DNA of 60,548 bases from Desertivirga xinjiangensis (lineage in GTDB: Bacteria; Bacteroidota; Bacteroidia; Sphingobacteriales; Sphingobacteriaceae), in assembly GCF_024436435.1 (NCBI RefSeq), contig NZ_JAFMZP010000015.1, forward strand, positions 1-60,548. The letters are read 5' to 3'. Shown here piece after piece: positions 31,855 through 40,904 of this stretch. The position numbers and the translations under genes were made by a program. Positions within the stretch are counted from its first letter, which is position 1; the number at the start of each line of letters is the position of its first letter. Below the pieces are notes generated by a model. It was not told the DNA's origin and ran no database searches. It saw only the letters and a program-made list of their open reading frames with translations.

Positions 31855-31880
31855 TAGCACACGCGTGCCAGCGTGTGCTA
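31855..31880. terminator. Perfect hairpin between convergent genes, part of a small repeat
   Basis: TAGCACACGC (31855-31864) and GCGTGTGCTA (31871-31880) form a ten-base perfect stem with a six-base loop. A related inverted copy (CACGCGTGCCCTAGCA) lies at about 31793-31808. The T-tract is weak, so this may be a REP-like element rather than a simple terminator. Confidence 0.55.
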
Positions 31881-31917
31881 TGTCAAAAGTGATTTATAGC
31901 AGAGAAAACCGTTTCAG

Positions 31918-32673
31918 TTAAAACCCTACAGAATTACCTCCGTCAACTGGTAAAATAACCCCCGTGATGTATTTCGCGCCATCGGAAGCCAGGAAGGCTG
32001 CAGTAGTGCCGATGTCTTTTGTCTCTCCAAGATAACCCATTGGGGTACGCGAAAATACTTTTTGTTTTCTTTCGGGGTCTGAATCAAGTGCCTTTGCCGA
32101 CATATCTGTTGCGATAAATCCCGGAGCTATGGAATTAACGCGAATTCCTTTAGGGGATAGTTCTGTCGCCATAGCTTTAGTCATACCGTCGAGAGCTGTT
32201 TTAGATGCTGTGTAAGCAATTACTTTAGGAATGCCGTATTGAGCAGCCATGGAGCTGATATTAATGATGCAGCCTGATTTAAAAGGCAGCATCACTTTAA
32301 CTACCTCTCTCGAAAGTGAAAAAACAGAAAGAAGGTTGGTTTGGATGATCTGCATAAAATCAGCATCTGTAACATCACAGAACTCCTTTTTCATATTGAT
32401 GCCTGCATTGTTGACCAGGATATCTATGCGGCCAAAACGCGACTTGATATCTTCTACTAAGCCAGGGATCAATTCAAGCTTGCCCATATCGAACGAGATC
32501 GTTTCGCACGAATCGCCAAATGCACTTTTTGCTTTATCCAGCTTGGCCTGATCTCTGCCTATTATAATCGTGAATATGTTGTTTTTTACGAACTCGTCTG
32601 CAATTGCAAGTCCAATTCCTGAAGCACCTCCTGTTACGAGAGCAATTTTTCTAGTATCTGTGTGTAGGCTCAT
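31918..32673 (-). CDS. SDR-family oxidoreductase (FabG-like)
   Basis: A 251-residue classical SDR: IALVTGGASGIGLAIADEFV, DILVNNAGINMKKEF, catalytic Ser in INISSMAAQYG, Tyr-x-x-x-Lys in IAYTASKTALDGM and the PGFIATDM segment with the C-terminal PVDGGNSVGF. It matches 3-oxoacyl-ACP reductase or gluconate 5-dehydrogenase-type enzymes equally well; the substrate cannot be decided from sequence. It stands alone, convergent with the DUF1456 gene. Confidence 0.8.
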   Translation of the reverse strand: MSLHTDTRKIALVTGGASGIGLAIADEFVKNNIFTIIIGRDQAKLDKAKSAFGDSCETISFDMGKLELIPGLVEDIKSRFGRIDILVNNAGINMKKEFCDVTDADFMQIIQTNLLSVFSLSREVVKVMLPFKSGCIINISSMAAQYGIPKVIAYTASKTALDGMTKAMATELSPKGIRVNSIAPGFIATDMSAKALDSDPERKQKVFSRTPMGYLGETKDIGTTAAFLASDGAKYITGVILPVDGGNSVGF

Positions 32674-32775
32674 ACCTGTTTAATGTTTAAGAACGACTAA
32701 ATGTAAAAAGGATAATGGAATAATCAGGCAAGCGCTGCATTTAAATAATGATTTAATGACTATCTCGCCAGTTTT

Positions 32776-34020
32776 CTAGTTATTTACAGCACGGTTGTAT
32801 ATATCCTGATTGAACTCTTTTTCGCTTTTGGCAACCACTATTGCAGCGACACCGTTCCCAATCAGGTTGGTTATTGCCCTGGCTTCCGACATAAATCTGT
32901 CGACTCCTAAAAGCAGCGCCATGCCTTCTATCGGGATCACCTTGAGTGCGGTCAGAGTAGATGCCAGTACAATAAAGCCACCTCCGGTGACAGCTGCTGC
33001 GCCTTTTGAGGTCACCATTAAAACACCGATGATAGTTAGCTGCTGTGATAAAGAGAGATCAATATTAAATGCCTGGGCTAAAAAAATGACGGCCATAGAA
33101 AGGTAAATAGACGTTCCGTCGAGATTAAAAGAATATCCCGTAGGCAGCACCAGTCCCACCACAGACTTTGAACAGCCAATCTCTTCCATGCGTTTCATCA
33201 TACTGGGTAATACCGACTCAGAGGACGAGGTGCCCAGAACAATGAAGATCTCCTGCCGGATAAATTTGAGGTACTTCCACAAACTGAACTTATAAATACG
33301 GCAGATCAGGTTCAGGACAACGAAGATGAATAAGGCCATGGTAGCATACACCGATCCCATTAATTTGATCATAGGCAATAAGGAACTTGTGCCGTATGTG
33401 CCGATAGTATAGGCCATCCCTCCAAAGGCACCAAAAGGAGCAAGACGCATCACCAGCTTCATGATATTAAAGAGAACGGAAGATATTTTACTGAAGGTAA
33501 GTATCAATGAATTTCCGGATTCTTTCATTTTGCTCAACCCGTAACCAAATAATACAGCGAAGAACAATACCTGGAGGATATCCCCTTTGGTGAAGGCTTC
33601 GAACGCATTACGAGGTACGATGTGGGTGACAAACTCTATCCAGTTGATTTCAGACGCTGTCTCTTTATATTGTTCAACTTTGTTCAGGCCGGCCCCGTTT
33701 TGCATTTCCACACCTTCGCCGGGTTTTGACAAGTTTGCAACCATGAGGCCGATGACGATAGCAAAAGTTGTGACTATTTCGAAGTAGAGCAGTGCTTTTC
33801 CTCCAACGCGGCCCACTTTTTTCATGCTATCCATATTGGCGATGCCAAGCACGATGGTCAGAAAGATGATCGGTGCAATCAGCATGGTGATCATGTTAAT
33901 GAAGGTTTGGCTGATCAATTTTGCTGTTGGAGAAAAGGACGGAAAAAAGATGCCTGTTAGAATACCCAGGATGATTGCAACAACTACCTGGAAATTAAGA
34001 TGGTGTATGATTTTCTTCAT
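32776..34020 (-). CDS. Dicarboxylate/amino-acid:cation symporter (DAACS family)
   Basis: A 414-residue transporter of the GltP/DctA family with about eight membrane spans and two re-entrant loops. Family motifs: the serine-rich TSSSESVLPSMMKRME, PTGYSFNLDGTSIYLSMAVI (NLDGT) and KGAAAVTGGGFIVLASTLTA, then GVDRFMSEARAITNLIGNGV (the substrate Arg/Asp/Asn region). It imports C4-dicarboxylates or glutamate/aspartate with protons or sodium. No adjacent catabolic genes show which. Single gene. Confidence 0.9.
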   Translation of the reverse strand: MKKIIHHLNFQVVVAIILGILTGIFFPSFSPTAKLISQTFINMITMLIAPIIFLTIVLGIANMDSMKKVGRVGGKALLYFEIVTTFAIVIGLMVANLSKPGEGVEMQNGAGLNKVEQYKETASEINWIEFVTHIVPRNAFEAFTKGDILQVLFFAVLFGYGLSKMKESGNSLILTFSKISSVLFNIMKLVMRLAPFGAFGGMAYTIGTYGTSSLLPMIKLMGSVYATMALFIFVVLNLICRIYKFSLWKYLKFIRQEIFIVLGTSSSESVLPSMMKRMEEIGCSKSVVGLVLPTGYSFNLDGTSIYLSMAVIFLAQAFNIDLSLSQQLTIIGVLMVTSKGAAAVTGGGFIVLASTLTALKVIPIEGMALLLGVDRFMSEARAITNLIGNGVAAIVVAKSEKEFNQDIYNRAVNN

Positions 34021-34084
34021 ATTGATCAGAGACCAAAATGTAAATGGGTTAAGTTTAAGCTTAAATTAGTCTGTTTGACAAGTG

Positions 34085-34807
34085 TTACTTGCCGGTGGCG
34101 TATTTAATGCCCCCAAGGATATGCTGTAAAAATAACGGATCAGCATAGGATTCTTCCGTATGTCCCAATGCGGTATAAAATGCCCTTCCACCGTCGTATT
34201 CATGGTACCAGCTCATAGGATGGTAGTCTCCCATATTCTTAGCACCTGCATCATAGCTTTTCTCATCAATGGTAATTAATACATTTAATCCCTTTTGAAG
34301 AGATTTGAAATTATACCACTCATCTTTTCGTTTCCAGGGAGAAGGCAGGTGTTTGGTGGCGATGTGATTACGGTCGACAATGTTCAGTACAGCGTCCTGT
34401 TGCTTTGGATGCGCTGCGAAATAGGCTCCTACCAGTTTTCCATACCAGGGCCAGTCGTACTCGGTATCGCTTGCGGCGTGGATTCCAACAAAGCCGCCGC
34501 CGGATCTGACATAATCTTCGAAAGCCTCTTGCTGGCTGGTATTAAGAACATCGCCCGTGGTACTCAAAAAAATTACAGCGTCATAATTTTTAAGGTTATT
34601 TTTAGTAAATAAAGCCGAATTAGTGGTAGTATCCGTAGAAAACTTGTTTCTTTTTCCAAGTTCTTGAATAGCCTTTACTGCAACAGGGATCGAACTATGA
34701 TGATAGCCTGCAGTTTTGCTGAAAATAAGGACCTTTTTAGATTTCGCCATCAGTGCGGTGCCTATGAAAAGACATAGAGCTAATAAGATGGTGTAGTTTG
34801 GTTTCAT
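34085..34807 (-). CDS. Secreted ThuA-domain protein
   Basis: A 240-residue protein with a signal peptide (MKPNYTILLALCLFIGTALM). The rest is a ThuA domain: KKVLIFSKTAGYHHSSIPVA, FLSTTGDVLNTSQQEAFEDY, GGFVGIHAASDTEYDWPWYG, then a late SWYHEYDGGRAFYTALGHTE. ThuA folds resemble class I glutamine amidotransferases and are often linked to sugar (trehalose, glucan) use. The catalytic triad of amidotransferases is not evident, as usual for ThuA. It is a single gene facing the DUF4861 gene on the other strand. Confidence 0.85.
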   Translation of the reverse strand: MKPNYTILLALCLFIGTALMAKSKKVLIFSKTAGYHHSSIPVAVKAIQELGKRNKFSTDTTTNSALFTKNNLKNYDAVIFLSTTGDVLNTSQQEAFEDYVRSGGGFVGIHAASDTEYDWPWYGKLVGAYFAAHPKQQDAVLNIVDRNHIATKHLPSPWKRKDEWYNFKSLQKGLNVLITIDEKSYDAGAKNMGDYHPMSWYHEYDGGRAFYTALGHTEESYADPLFLQHILGGIKYATGK

Positions 34808-34927
34808 ATATGATTAATTATTGCCCCAAAGATATTAATGCTTGCGAGAGATCGCTCATCTGCTGATAATTTTTATCAACAGATTTAAAATATAATTAAC
34901 TTAGCCCATTCTCAATTAAAATCGCAC

Positions 34928-36085
34928 ATGTCAAAACATTTAAATCGTCTCTGTGCAGTAACACTGCTTGTGTTGTTCAGCAGCTTTATAAGCCGGAGTT
35001 TTGCTCAACAGAAAGAAGTCGTAATTATAGGTGTTTCCAATGAAAGCTCCTTTTCGCGAAAAGCTGAAACAATAGAAATTCCATGGAAATCGGTAAAGAA
35101 GAAGCTTAAGAATGCCGATCCGCACATGGTGCTGGTTAAAGATTTAAGAACAGACACTGAGATCCCTTCACAGGTTCTTTATAACGGAACTACAGAGCCT
35201 CAGGCGCTGATCTTCCAGGTGGATATTACTCCCGGCGCACAGATCAATTTTGGTATTCAAAAAGGCAAACCTTCTGAGTATAAGCTGAAGACCTATGGCA
35301 GGCAGGTTCCGGAGCGTTTCGATGATTTCGCATGGGAAAACGACATGGTTGCTTTCCGTATGTATGGCGCGGCGCTTGATGGAAGGAAAGACAACGCCAA
35401 GGGTATCGACTATTGGTCAAAGCGAACCAATGAGCTGGTAGTGAACAAATGGTATAAAGGTAAAGACTACCATAATGATAAGAGTGAAGGAGGGGATGTT
35501 TATCATGTTGGCTTTACGCTGGGTGCCGGCAATTCTGCTCCACTGATCGATACTGCTCTGATCTTTCCGGCGAACTATTCCAGCTACAAAATTCTCGATC
35601 AGGGACCTGTCCGCATTTCTTTCCAGTTGATGTACAAGCCATGGACGGTTAACGGACAGGAGGTATCGCAGGTGAAAACCATAAGCCTTGATGCGGGCTC
35701 AAACCTTAACAAAATAGTTGATCAGTATAGCTTTAAAAGTAAAGAACTTCCGCTTGCTATTGGCGTTACTAAACACAAAGGCAACGGAACAGCTACCATC
35801 GATTCATTAAACCGGTTTGTGAGCTACTGGGATCCGGCCGATGGAATGGATAACGGAATGATAGGGACTGCCGTAATTGTACCTTCTTATAAAACGGAGA
35901 ATTATTCAGATAAATACGGCCATGTATTTATTGGAGTTAAAGCTGCAAGGAATAAACCTGTGGTTTACTATCAGGGAGGTGGATGGGATAAATCCGGCTA
36001 CTTTGCTGATAACGCTGCCTGGGTTAGTTACATCAGGGATTATACACAAAGGTTGGATAATAAGCTGAAGGCGAAGGTTAAATAG
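34928..36085 (+). CDS. Secreted DUF4861-family protein
   Basis: A 385-residue protein with a signal peptide (LCAVTLLVLFSSFISRSFAQ, cleavage about residue 26). The body fits DUF4861: VLVKDLRTDTEIPSQVLYNG, FDDFAWENDMVAFRMYGAAL, DYWSKRTNELVVNKWYKGKD, SYHNDKSEGGDVYHVGFTLG-like, and a C-terminal YYQGGGWDKSGYFADNAAW. DUF4861 proteins occur in Bacteroidota polysaccharide loci and are predicted glycan-acting; activity not proven. Its coding end faces the kinase gene, with a strong terminator between. Confidence 0.85.
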   Translation: MSKHLNRLCAVTLLVLFSSFISRSFAQQKEVVIIGVSNESSFSRKAETIEIPWKSVKKKLKNADPHMVLVKDLRTDTEIPSQVLYNGTTEPQALIFQVDITPGAQINFGIQKGKPSEYKLKTYGRQVPERFDDFAWENDMVAFRMYGAALDGRKDNAKGIDYWSKRTNELVVNKWYKGKDYHNDKSEGGDVYHVGFTLGAGNSAPLIDTALIFPANYSSYKILDQGPVRISFQLMYKPWTVNGQEVSQVKTISLDAGSNLNKIVDQYSFKSKELPLAIGVTKHKGNGTATIDSLNRFVSYWDPADGMDNGMIGTAVIVPSYKTENYSDKYGHVFIGVKAARNKPVVYYQGGGWDKSGYFADNAAWVSYIRDYTQRLDNKLKAKVK

Positions 36086-36198
36086 ATCGGTTTTTTTTGT
36101 ATGATATCGAAGGTTTTTGACATTCTATGCTGGCCATAAGTTCACTTGTTCAAGTTTTAACTTATGGGCCCAAGCATTGTTTTGTTAATTCATTTTAA

Positions 36199-36231
36199 TT
36201 GAGGGAAGTAAGATTATTTTACTTCCCTCAA
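36199..36231. terminator. Strong bidirectional terminator
   Basis: TTGAGGGAAGTAA (36199-36211) and TTACTTCCCTCAA (36219-36231) form a thirteen-base perfect stem with a seven-base loop between convergent genes. The outer AATTG/CAATT extends it. Confidence 0.85.
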
Positions 36232-36232
36232 T

Positions 36233-38644
36233 TCAGCTGGGAACCCGTTCCGTTAACCATTTGTTAGCTGATGATATGTCGGTGAAAAATTGAGTCGTTA
36301 CCTTCCCTTCTTTCATATTTATTGCCTTTTTGGCAGATAATTGGCTAAACGTACTGGGTGAAAAGACCCAGGCAAAATACCGCAAGCCTGCTTTTTCCAT
36401 TTGAGGGAACCATTCTATGCCCACCCATTCTGCCGCTTCCGACCAGGTGCCCTGAACATTTCTGTTATCATTAATTACCTTAGCGCAATTTTTCTTTTTT
36501 AAGATATCCAACATTTTCATACAGCCGTTTTGAATAGAGCTTAGATTCTGAAAACCTTTCCAATCCACTTCAAGTTGTTGGTTTTGCTGATTGTATGCGA
36601 TGGTAATATAAGGGTCTTTGTAATAAGTGTCAGTTTCTGTTACCTTATCTTCTTTTTGCTGTTCCAGGGGCAACCTAAAAAAGAAGGTCGAACCAATTCC
36701 TTGCTCACTTTCAATCCAGAAGTCGCCACCGTGCCGCTTTAGTATTTCTGAAGATATAAACAACCCTAGTCCAAGTCCTTCAAACCTCATTGCCGTATTA
36801 TCTACCCTGTAGTACCTGTCGAATAATTTATCTAAATGATCATGAGGGATGCCTATACCGAAATCCTGTATTGAAACGATGAGATTGTTGTCTCGTAAGG
36901 AGCTGTTAACTATTACCCTTTCACCTCCGGGAGAGTATTTAACTGCATTTGTCAAAAAGTTATTCATTACCTGTTCCAGCCGCAGGCGGTCGCCGGTAAA
37001 CTCTATATCTGCGGCATCTTCAACAAAAATTTTGTGAGATGGAGCCAGGTGTTGCACGCTTTCAATACAATCTAATACAAGCTGACGAAAGCTAAATGAC
37101 TCCATGTTATACTGCATCTTACCAGCGTTGATCTTACTTACATCAAGTAAGTCGTTTATGAGCTTCTCAAGCCTGTTAATATGCTCGGCAGACTTTTGCA
37201 CAAAATCCGGCAACTTCGCGAAGTCTTTTGTCCGCTGCATTAACTGGTTAAATGCTTTTATACTGGTAAGCGGGGTTTTAAGCTCATGGCTGGCAATAGA
37301 AAGGAATTCGTCCTTTTTTATACCAAGTTCTTTTACTTCTTCGTACAACTTGGCATTATCCAAAGCAATAGCTGCTTGTGAGGCTACACCAAGAACTAAA
37401 CTCTCATGTTCCGCTGTAAAAACATCAGCATTTTTATGCCCTAAGAACAAACCACCGATAACCTTGCCAGATTTGGAGACCACCGGAACAGCCATATAAC
37501 TTACTACAGGCAAGTGCCCACGGGGCATTCCGTTATTTGGCGTATTTTTCCCGTAACGAGGATCTTTAGTGATATCGGCCACTCTCACAACGCCTTCACC
37601 TGCAAATGTAGGCTGAAAAACAGCAGTGTTGCGTGGAGTCCCAAACTTTTCAAAAGCTTCTCTAGGGGCCCCGGCTAATGTATATAACAGAAAAGCCTCT
37701 CCTGAGGAGTTGACTGTATTATAGAAGAATGCCCCGAAATCAGCGCCAGTCAGCTTCGTGACTGCATCTGTCACCTTCTGAAGTATTTCCTGTAAGTCTA
37801 AACTTTCTGAGATGAATAACCCGATGGAGTTCACTATTTCTAATCGTTCAGCATGTGCTTCAAGCAGGGCATTAGCTTTCTTTTGCTCGGTGATATCACG
37901 AACTTCGATCACCGTAGCCACCGGAACACCATTTTCAAAAATTGGGCTGGCGGCGCATGACACAGGAACAGAACTTCCGTCTTTCCTAAAAAAGAGGTCC
38001 TCATGTGCCCGCATTTCAAAGTTTTGAGGTAAGGCCCTATCGAGCGGACAATCCTCCATCGGAAACTCTCTGCCGTCTGGATAGTGATGATGGATCAAAT
38101 AATGCAAAGGTTTACTTTTAATCTCCTCAAAAGAATAACCAAACATACTCTCTGCTGCAGGATTCATGAAAGTACAATAACCTTTGTCATTCATTAAGAA
38201 CAATGAAGATGTTGCATTGTCAGTTATTGTTTTGATTAACTTATTTTGAGTTTGGAGTGCTATATCTGCTTCTTTACCAGAGGTTATATCAACAACAATA
38301 CCTTCATAAAAAGTCTCTCCCTGCACTATCTTTGCCTTAGCTCTGGCTAGTAACCACCTCGTTTTTCCCGGCACAATTTTAACCCGGTACTCTAGCTGAT
38401 AGGGTTCGCTCTTATTTATTTGTGCCTCTCTGAGTTGATTGGCACGCTGACGATCTTCTTCGTCTATATTTTTTAAAAAATCCGCTAACGGAATCCCAGC
38501 TTCGTCGAAAGGTAGTCCGTACATTGCACTCAGTGTTTGATCTGCATACACGATCTTCTTATGATAGTCTAGCAAGTATGTACCAACCAGGCCAAATGCG
38601 TGTTCTTCTTCAAGTGTTCTAATCCTCGCCAGCTGCGAATCCAT
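36233..38644 (-). CDS. Multi-PAS/GAF histidine kinase with a C-terminal STAS/SEC14-like domain
   Basis: Start at ATG 38644 (MDSQLARIRTLEEEHAFGLV). The domains run in this order. PAS 1 is at about 12-130, and PAS 2 at about 140-265 (LFLMNDKGYCTFMNPAAESM). GAF is at about 280-430 (GADFGAFFYNTVNSSGEAFL, AVPVVSKSGKVIGGLFLGHK). HisKA carries H box SIASHELKTPLTSIKAFNQL near 455. HATPase_c follows, with N box VMNNFLTNAVKYSPGG, G1 IQDFGIGIPHD, F box LFDRYYR and G2 GLGLGLFISSEIL. The last 120 residues (DPYITIAYNQQNQQLEVDWK, WVGIEWFPQMEKAGLRYFAW) match small Bacteroidota STAS/SEC14-like proteins. Soluble; no response regulator nearby. Confidence 0.85.
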   Translation of the reverse strand: MDSQLARIRTLEEEHAFGLVGTYLLDYHKKIVYADQTLSAMYGLPFDEAGIPLADFLKNIDEEDRQRANQLREAQINKSEPYQLEYRVKIVPGKTRWLLARAKAKIVQGETFYEGIVVDITSGKEADIALQTQNKLIKTITDNATSSLFLMNDKGYCTFMNPAAESMFGYSFEEIKSKPLHYLIHHHYPDGREFPMEDCPLDRALPQNFEMRAHEDLFFRKDGSSVPVSCAASPIFENGVPVATVIEVRDITEQKKANALLEAHAERLEIVNSIGLFISESLDLQEILQKVTDAVTKLTGADFGAFFYNTVNSSGEAFLLYTLAGAPREAFEKFGTPRNTAVFQPTFAGEGVVRVADITKDPRYGKNTPNNGMPRGHLPVVSYMAVPVVSKSGKVIGGLFLGHKNADVFTAEHESLVLGVASQAAIALDNAKLYEEVKELGIKKDEFLSIASHELKTPLTSIKAFNQLMQRTKDFAKLPDFVQKSAEHINRLEKLINDLLDVSKINAGKMQYNMESFSFRQLVLDCIESVQHLAPSHKIFVEDAADIEFTGDRLRLEQVMNNFLTNAVKYSPGGERVIVNSSLRDNNLIVSIQDFGIGIPHDHLDKLFDRYYRVDNTAMRFEGLGLGLFISSEILKRHGGDFWIESEQGIGSTFFFRLPLEQQKEDKVTETDTYYKDPYITIAYNQQNQQLEVDWKGFQNLSSIQNGCMKMLDILKKKNCAKVINDNRNVQGTWSEAAEWVGIEWFPQMEKAGLRYFAWVFSPSTFSQLSAKKAINMKEGKVTTQFFTDISSANKWLTERVPS

Positions 38645-38914
38645 CTCTTGCTTTCTCAATCCTATTCAATTTGAGGTAAAAATAACCATGTTCTTCTATA
38701 TTCCATCACTTAAGTCACTCTGAAATAGTTTTTCAAGATGAGACACGATGAGAGGGGACAGAAACGCAAAGTTAAAGGTTCTAAGCTCTCTAACTTCAAG
38801 AGCTGGAAATTTTCATGATATATGCTGAGTATGGTATTATCATTACTAACAGTGTATTATTTGAAGCTTTTTTTCTCTTTATGTTATGAGGCGATTTAAG
38901 AGTAAAATAAATTT

Positions 38915-39067
38915 ATTGACAGGAAATGTTTTGCGGTATTACTTTTTACCCGCTATTCGTTTCAATTACCATTCAAGAAATTATCTGTTCGAGATGATGA
39001 TGCAGTGGACGATGCAGATTTAGATAAAATAATGTGGAAGCTGATCAGCCATGGATTTGATTTTTAG
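38915..39067 (+). pseudogene. Possible C-terminal remnant of a lost gene
   Basis: The gap 38645-39148 holds one protein-like frame, closed upstream by TAA and without a good start codon. It reads FTRYSFQLPFKKLSVRDDDA, then VDDADLDKIMWKLISHGFDF and a stop at 39065-39067. A terminator hairpin follows 24 bases later (39091-39116), as if this were the end of a former gene. No family recognised. Confidence 0.3.
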
Positions 39068-39090
39068 TGTATGTTGAAAAAAGCAATGAA

Positions 39091-39116
39091 AGTGATAGCA
39101 GTTTACTGTTATCACT
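39091..39116 (+). terminator. Hairpin upstream of the CPBP gene
   Basis: AGTGATAGCAG (39091-39101) and CTGTTATCACT (39106-39116) form an eleven-pair stem with one G-T pair and a four-base loop. The T-tract is short. Confidence 0.5.
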
Positions 39117-39148
39117 TTGCCTAAGTGTATTGGCGAAAGTATTATTAC

Positions 39149-39799
39149 ATGACAAAATTAGTTATGTCTATTTATATTTTTTTCGATATCATTATTAAGT
39201 TTTCTGCACTTTGGTTAATATTCAGAATTTTTAAGGTTCAGCGAACTACACTGTCGCTCAATTATAATTTTTTATTTATAGTGTTGCTCAGTCTGACAAT
39301 CTTTGGGCTTGCTGATTCACCACTAATATTCCGTAACCCCATTGAGCCGAATGATACTAACATTTATAAGATTTTTAAATACCTGATTAGCTCGGTTATT
39401 GTTGCGCCTATTTTCGAAGAGCTGTTATATAGAAAAATATTTTTACAGCAATTGTTAAATAAGAAAGTACCAAACTTGTATAGTATTGTCATTGTATCTG
39501 TGCCATTTACACTAGTACATGCGCAGTATCTAATTCCCACTCCAAAGCCTCTAACTTTGCTTGCTGTTCTAATAACAAGTCTTGCTATTTCATGGGTTTA
39601 CGTAAATACAAGAAATGTCTTTATCTGTATTGTCATTCATTCAATCTGTAATGTGTTAGCATTTTTTTGCGCCAGAATTAATCAAAAAATCTTTGAATCT
39701 TTACCAACACAATACATAGGTTTCCTACTATCAATTATAATTTTTGGAGGATTGTACTTTATAATGATTAAGAGACTTTCTTCAAACTATAAGTCCTAA
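39149..39799 (+). CDS. CPBP-family intramembrane metalloprotease
   Basis: ATG at 39149 (MTKLVMSIYIFFDIIIKFSA); the open frame begins at a GTG 24 bases earlier. A 216-residue protein with about seven hydrophobic segments and the three CPBP motifs: EE-x-x-x-R in FEELLYRKIFLQQ, the F-x-x-x-H type PFTLVHAQYLI, and the last H/N motif VIHSICNVLAFF. These Abi/CAAX-like proteases process prenylated or membrane peptides and sometimes confer bacteriocin immunity. The substrate here is unknown. It sits in the scarred tRNA-Lys hot spot, so it may be mobile cargo. Confidence 0.85.
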   Translation: MTKLVMSIYIFFDIIIKFSALWLIFRIFKVQRTTLSLNYNFLFIVLLSLTIFGLADSPLIFRNPIEPNDTNIYKIFKYLISSVIVAPIFEELLYRKIFLQQLLNKKVPNLYSIVIVSVPFTLVHAQYLIPTPKPLTLLAVLITSLAISWVYVNTRNVFICIVIHSICNVLAFFCARINQKIFESLPTQYIGFLLSIIIFGGLYFIMIKRLSSNYKS

Positions 39800-39880
39800 T
39801 TCAGGGAAGAGAAGATCGTGGATGTTTACTCCGAGGCAATTTTTAGAACTGGATAAACCAATATTGCATGTTGTTCATCC

Positions 39881-39919
39881 TTACACCAGTTTATATGGAC
39901 GGTTAAAAGCCTCCTGTCT
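39881..39919 (-). pseudogene. Tail of a second HigA-like antitoxin
   Basis: On the minus strand this reads RQEAFNRPYKLV-stop, identical in protein to the end of the HigA gene at 40154, with three base differences, all silent. Weaker similarity runs on to about 39960 before it is lost. Silent-only changes point to a homologous gene that was once functional, not a recent duplication. Confidence 0.6.
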
Positions 39920-40153
39920 AACAATGATGGAATTCAGGCATAACCTTCCTAGTAATCTGGTAGTGTAACCCTCCCTTCAGGTGTAAAGCTCCTTCTTTCC
40001 TTTTTCATGATTCCCTAATTTAATGGTTCTAAATTGTTTTCTAAATTTAGTCCAGTCTTTTAGGGGGCTAGTACAATATCAGTGCTGGATCATTTGATAA
40101 TCACAGCAGGGGAGTATTTCTCATTTGCTGTTGAGGGACTGCTTTAGTCCTTT

Positions 40154-40537
40154 TTACACCAGTTTATAAGGGCGATTAAAAGCCTCCTGTCTCACTTTGA
40201 AGTATTCAGCAAGCTTCCTGATTATTTCTTTAGACAGGCCTTTTTTATAGTTCAAGATATCAGAAACATAGCCTTTGCTTATACCAAGGATAGTGGTTAA
40301 GTCCTGAGGTTTCATGTGGTGGTCTTCCATAAAGGAACGAAGCATGGTGATAGGATCAGTCTCCTGGAAGTTATTATTATCCTCGTCATACTTCTCAATT
40401 AAAAGCGTTAGCAAGTCAATCTCATCCTGCACTTGTTCAGTATGGTTCACGCTCAATAACCTTTCCAGTTGATCGCAGTATTCGTTATACTGGTCTTTGT
40501 TCTTTATTATGGTATACTTAATCGCTGTCGTTACCAT
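40154..40537 (-). CDS. higA: HigA-family antitoxin (XRE-type helix-turn-helix)
   Basis: A 127-residue protein from ATG at 40537 (MVTTAIKYTIIKNKDQYNEY); an upstream TTG is less likely. The N-terminal half is acidic (TEQVQDEIDLLTLLIEKYDE) and residues 70-120 are the XRE helix-turn-helix (HMKPQDLTTILGISKGYVSDI, LSKEIIRKLAEYFKVRQEAF), the order typical of HigA. It would bind its promoter and neutralise HigB. The toxin gene upstream is 5'-truncated, so it may now be an orphan antitoxin, perhaps giving immunity to other HigB systems (inference). Confidence 0.85.
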   Translation of the reverse strand: MVTTAIKYTIIKNKDQYNEYCDQLERLLSVNHTEQVQDEIDLLTLLIEKYDEDNNNFQETDPITMLRSFMEDHHMKPQDLTTILGISKGYVSDILNYKKGLSKEIIRKLAEYFKVRQEAFNRPYKLV

Positions 40538-40539
40538 GG

Positions 40540-40776
40540 TCAATAGATATTAATTGTATACTGTTCACCTTGTTTGCAAATCTTGTCGTACTCGGCATGG
40601 GCTCCCATCCAGCAAACAAATAAGTGTGCTTGCTTTGCTCCGAAGACATACTTGCAAATCATCCTGAAATTATTCCCGCCATTATCAAAGATTACCCGGT
40701 TACTGCTTTTCCCTAAAAGGTCGGCAGTATTGAAGGTCTCTTTCATATCGCCTGGTTGTTCCCAGTCAAGGAGGAG
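40540..40776 (-). pseudogene. higB: Beheaded HigB mRNA-interferase toxin
   Basis: The reading frame preserves the C-terminal two-thirds of HigB: DWEQPGDMKETFNTADLLGK, then NGGNNFRMICKYVFGAKQAH and the signature GAHAEYDKICKQ. Full HigB has about 30 more N-terminal residues; here the homologous frame is cut by an in-frame TAG just upstream (40777-40779), and a terminator hairpin stands at the break. Translation could start only at the internal ATG (40746), leaving 68 residues. RelE-like HigB cuts mRNA on the ribosome; without the first helices this copy is probably inactive. Confidence 0.75.
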
Positions 40777-40783
40777 CTAAAAG

Positions 40784-40816
40784 AAAATGCCTGATAGGAT
40801 TTATCAGGCATTTTTT
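40784..40816. terminator. Hairpin at the HigB breakpoint
   Basis: AAAATGCCTGATA..., loop, ...TATCAGGCATTTTTT forms a long stem with flanking A and T runs, strong in both directions. It replaces the missing 5' end of higB, so no promoter lies where one is needed for higBA. Confidence 0.8.
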
Positions 40817-40904
40817 AAGTTTTACCATTTGCAATCAAACTTTCTGCAAATTTTCTGCAAATTTTTCAAGCGGCCAAATTTAATTTGTAACTGCTGATTT
40901 TCAG

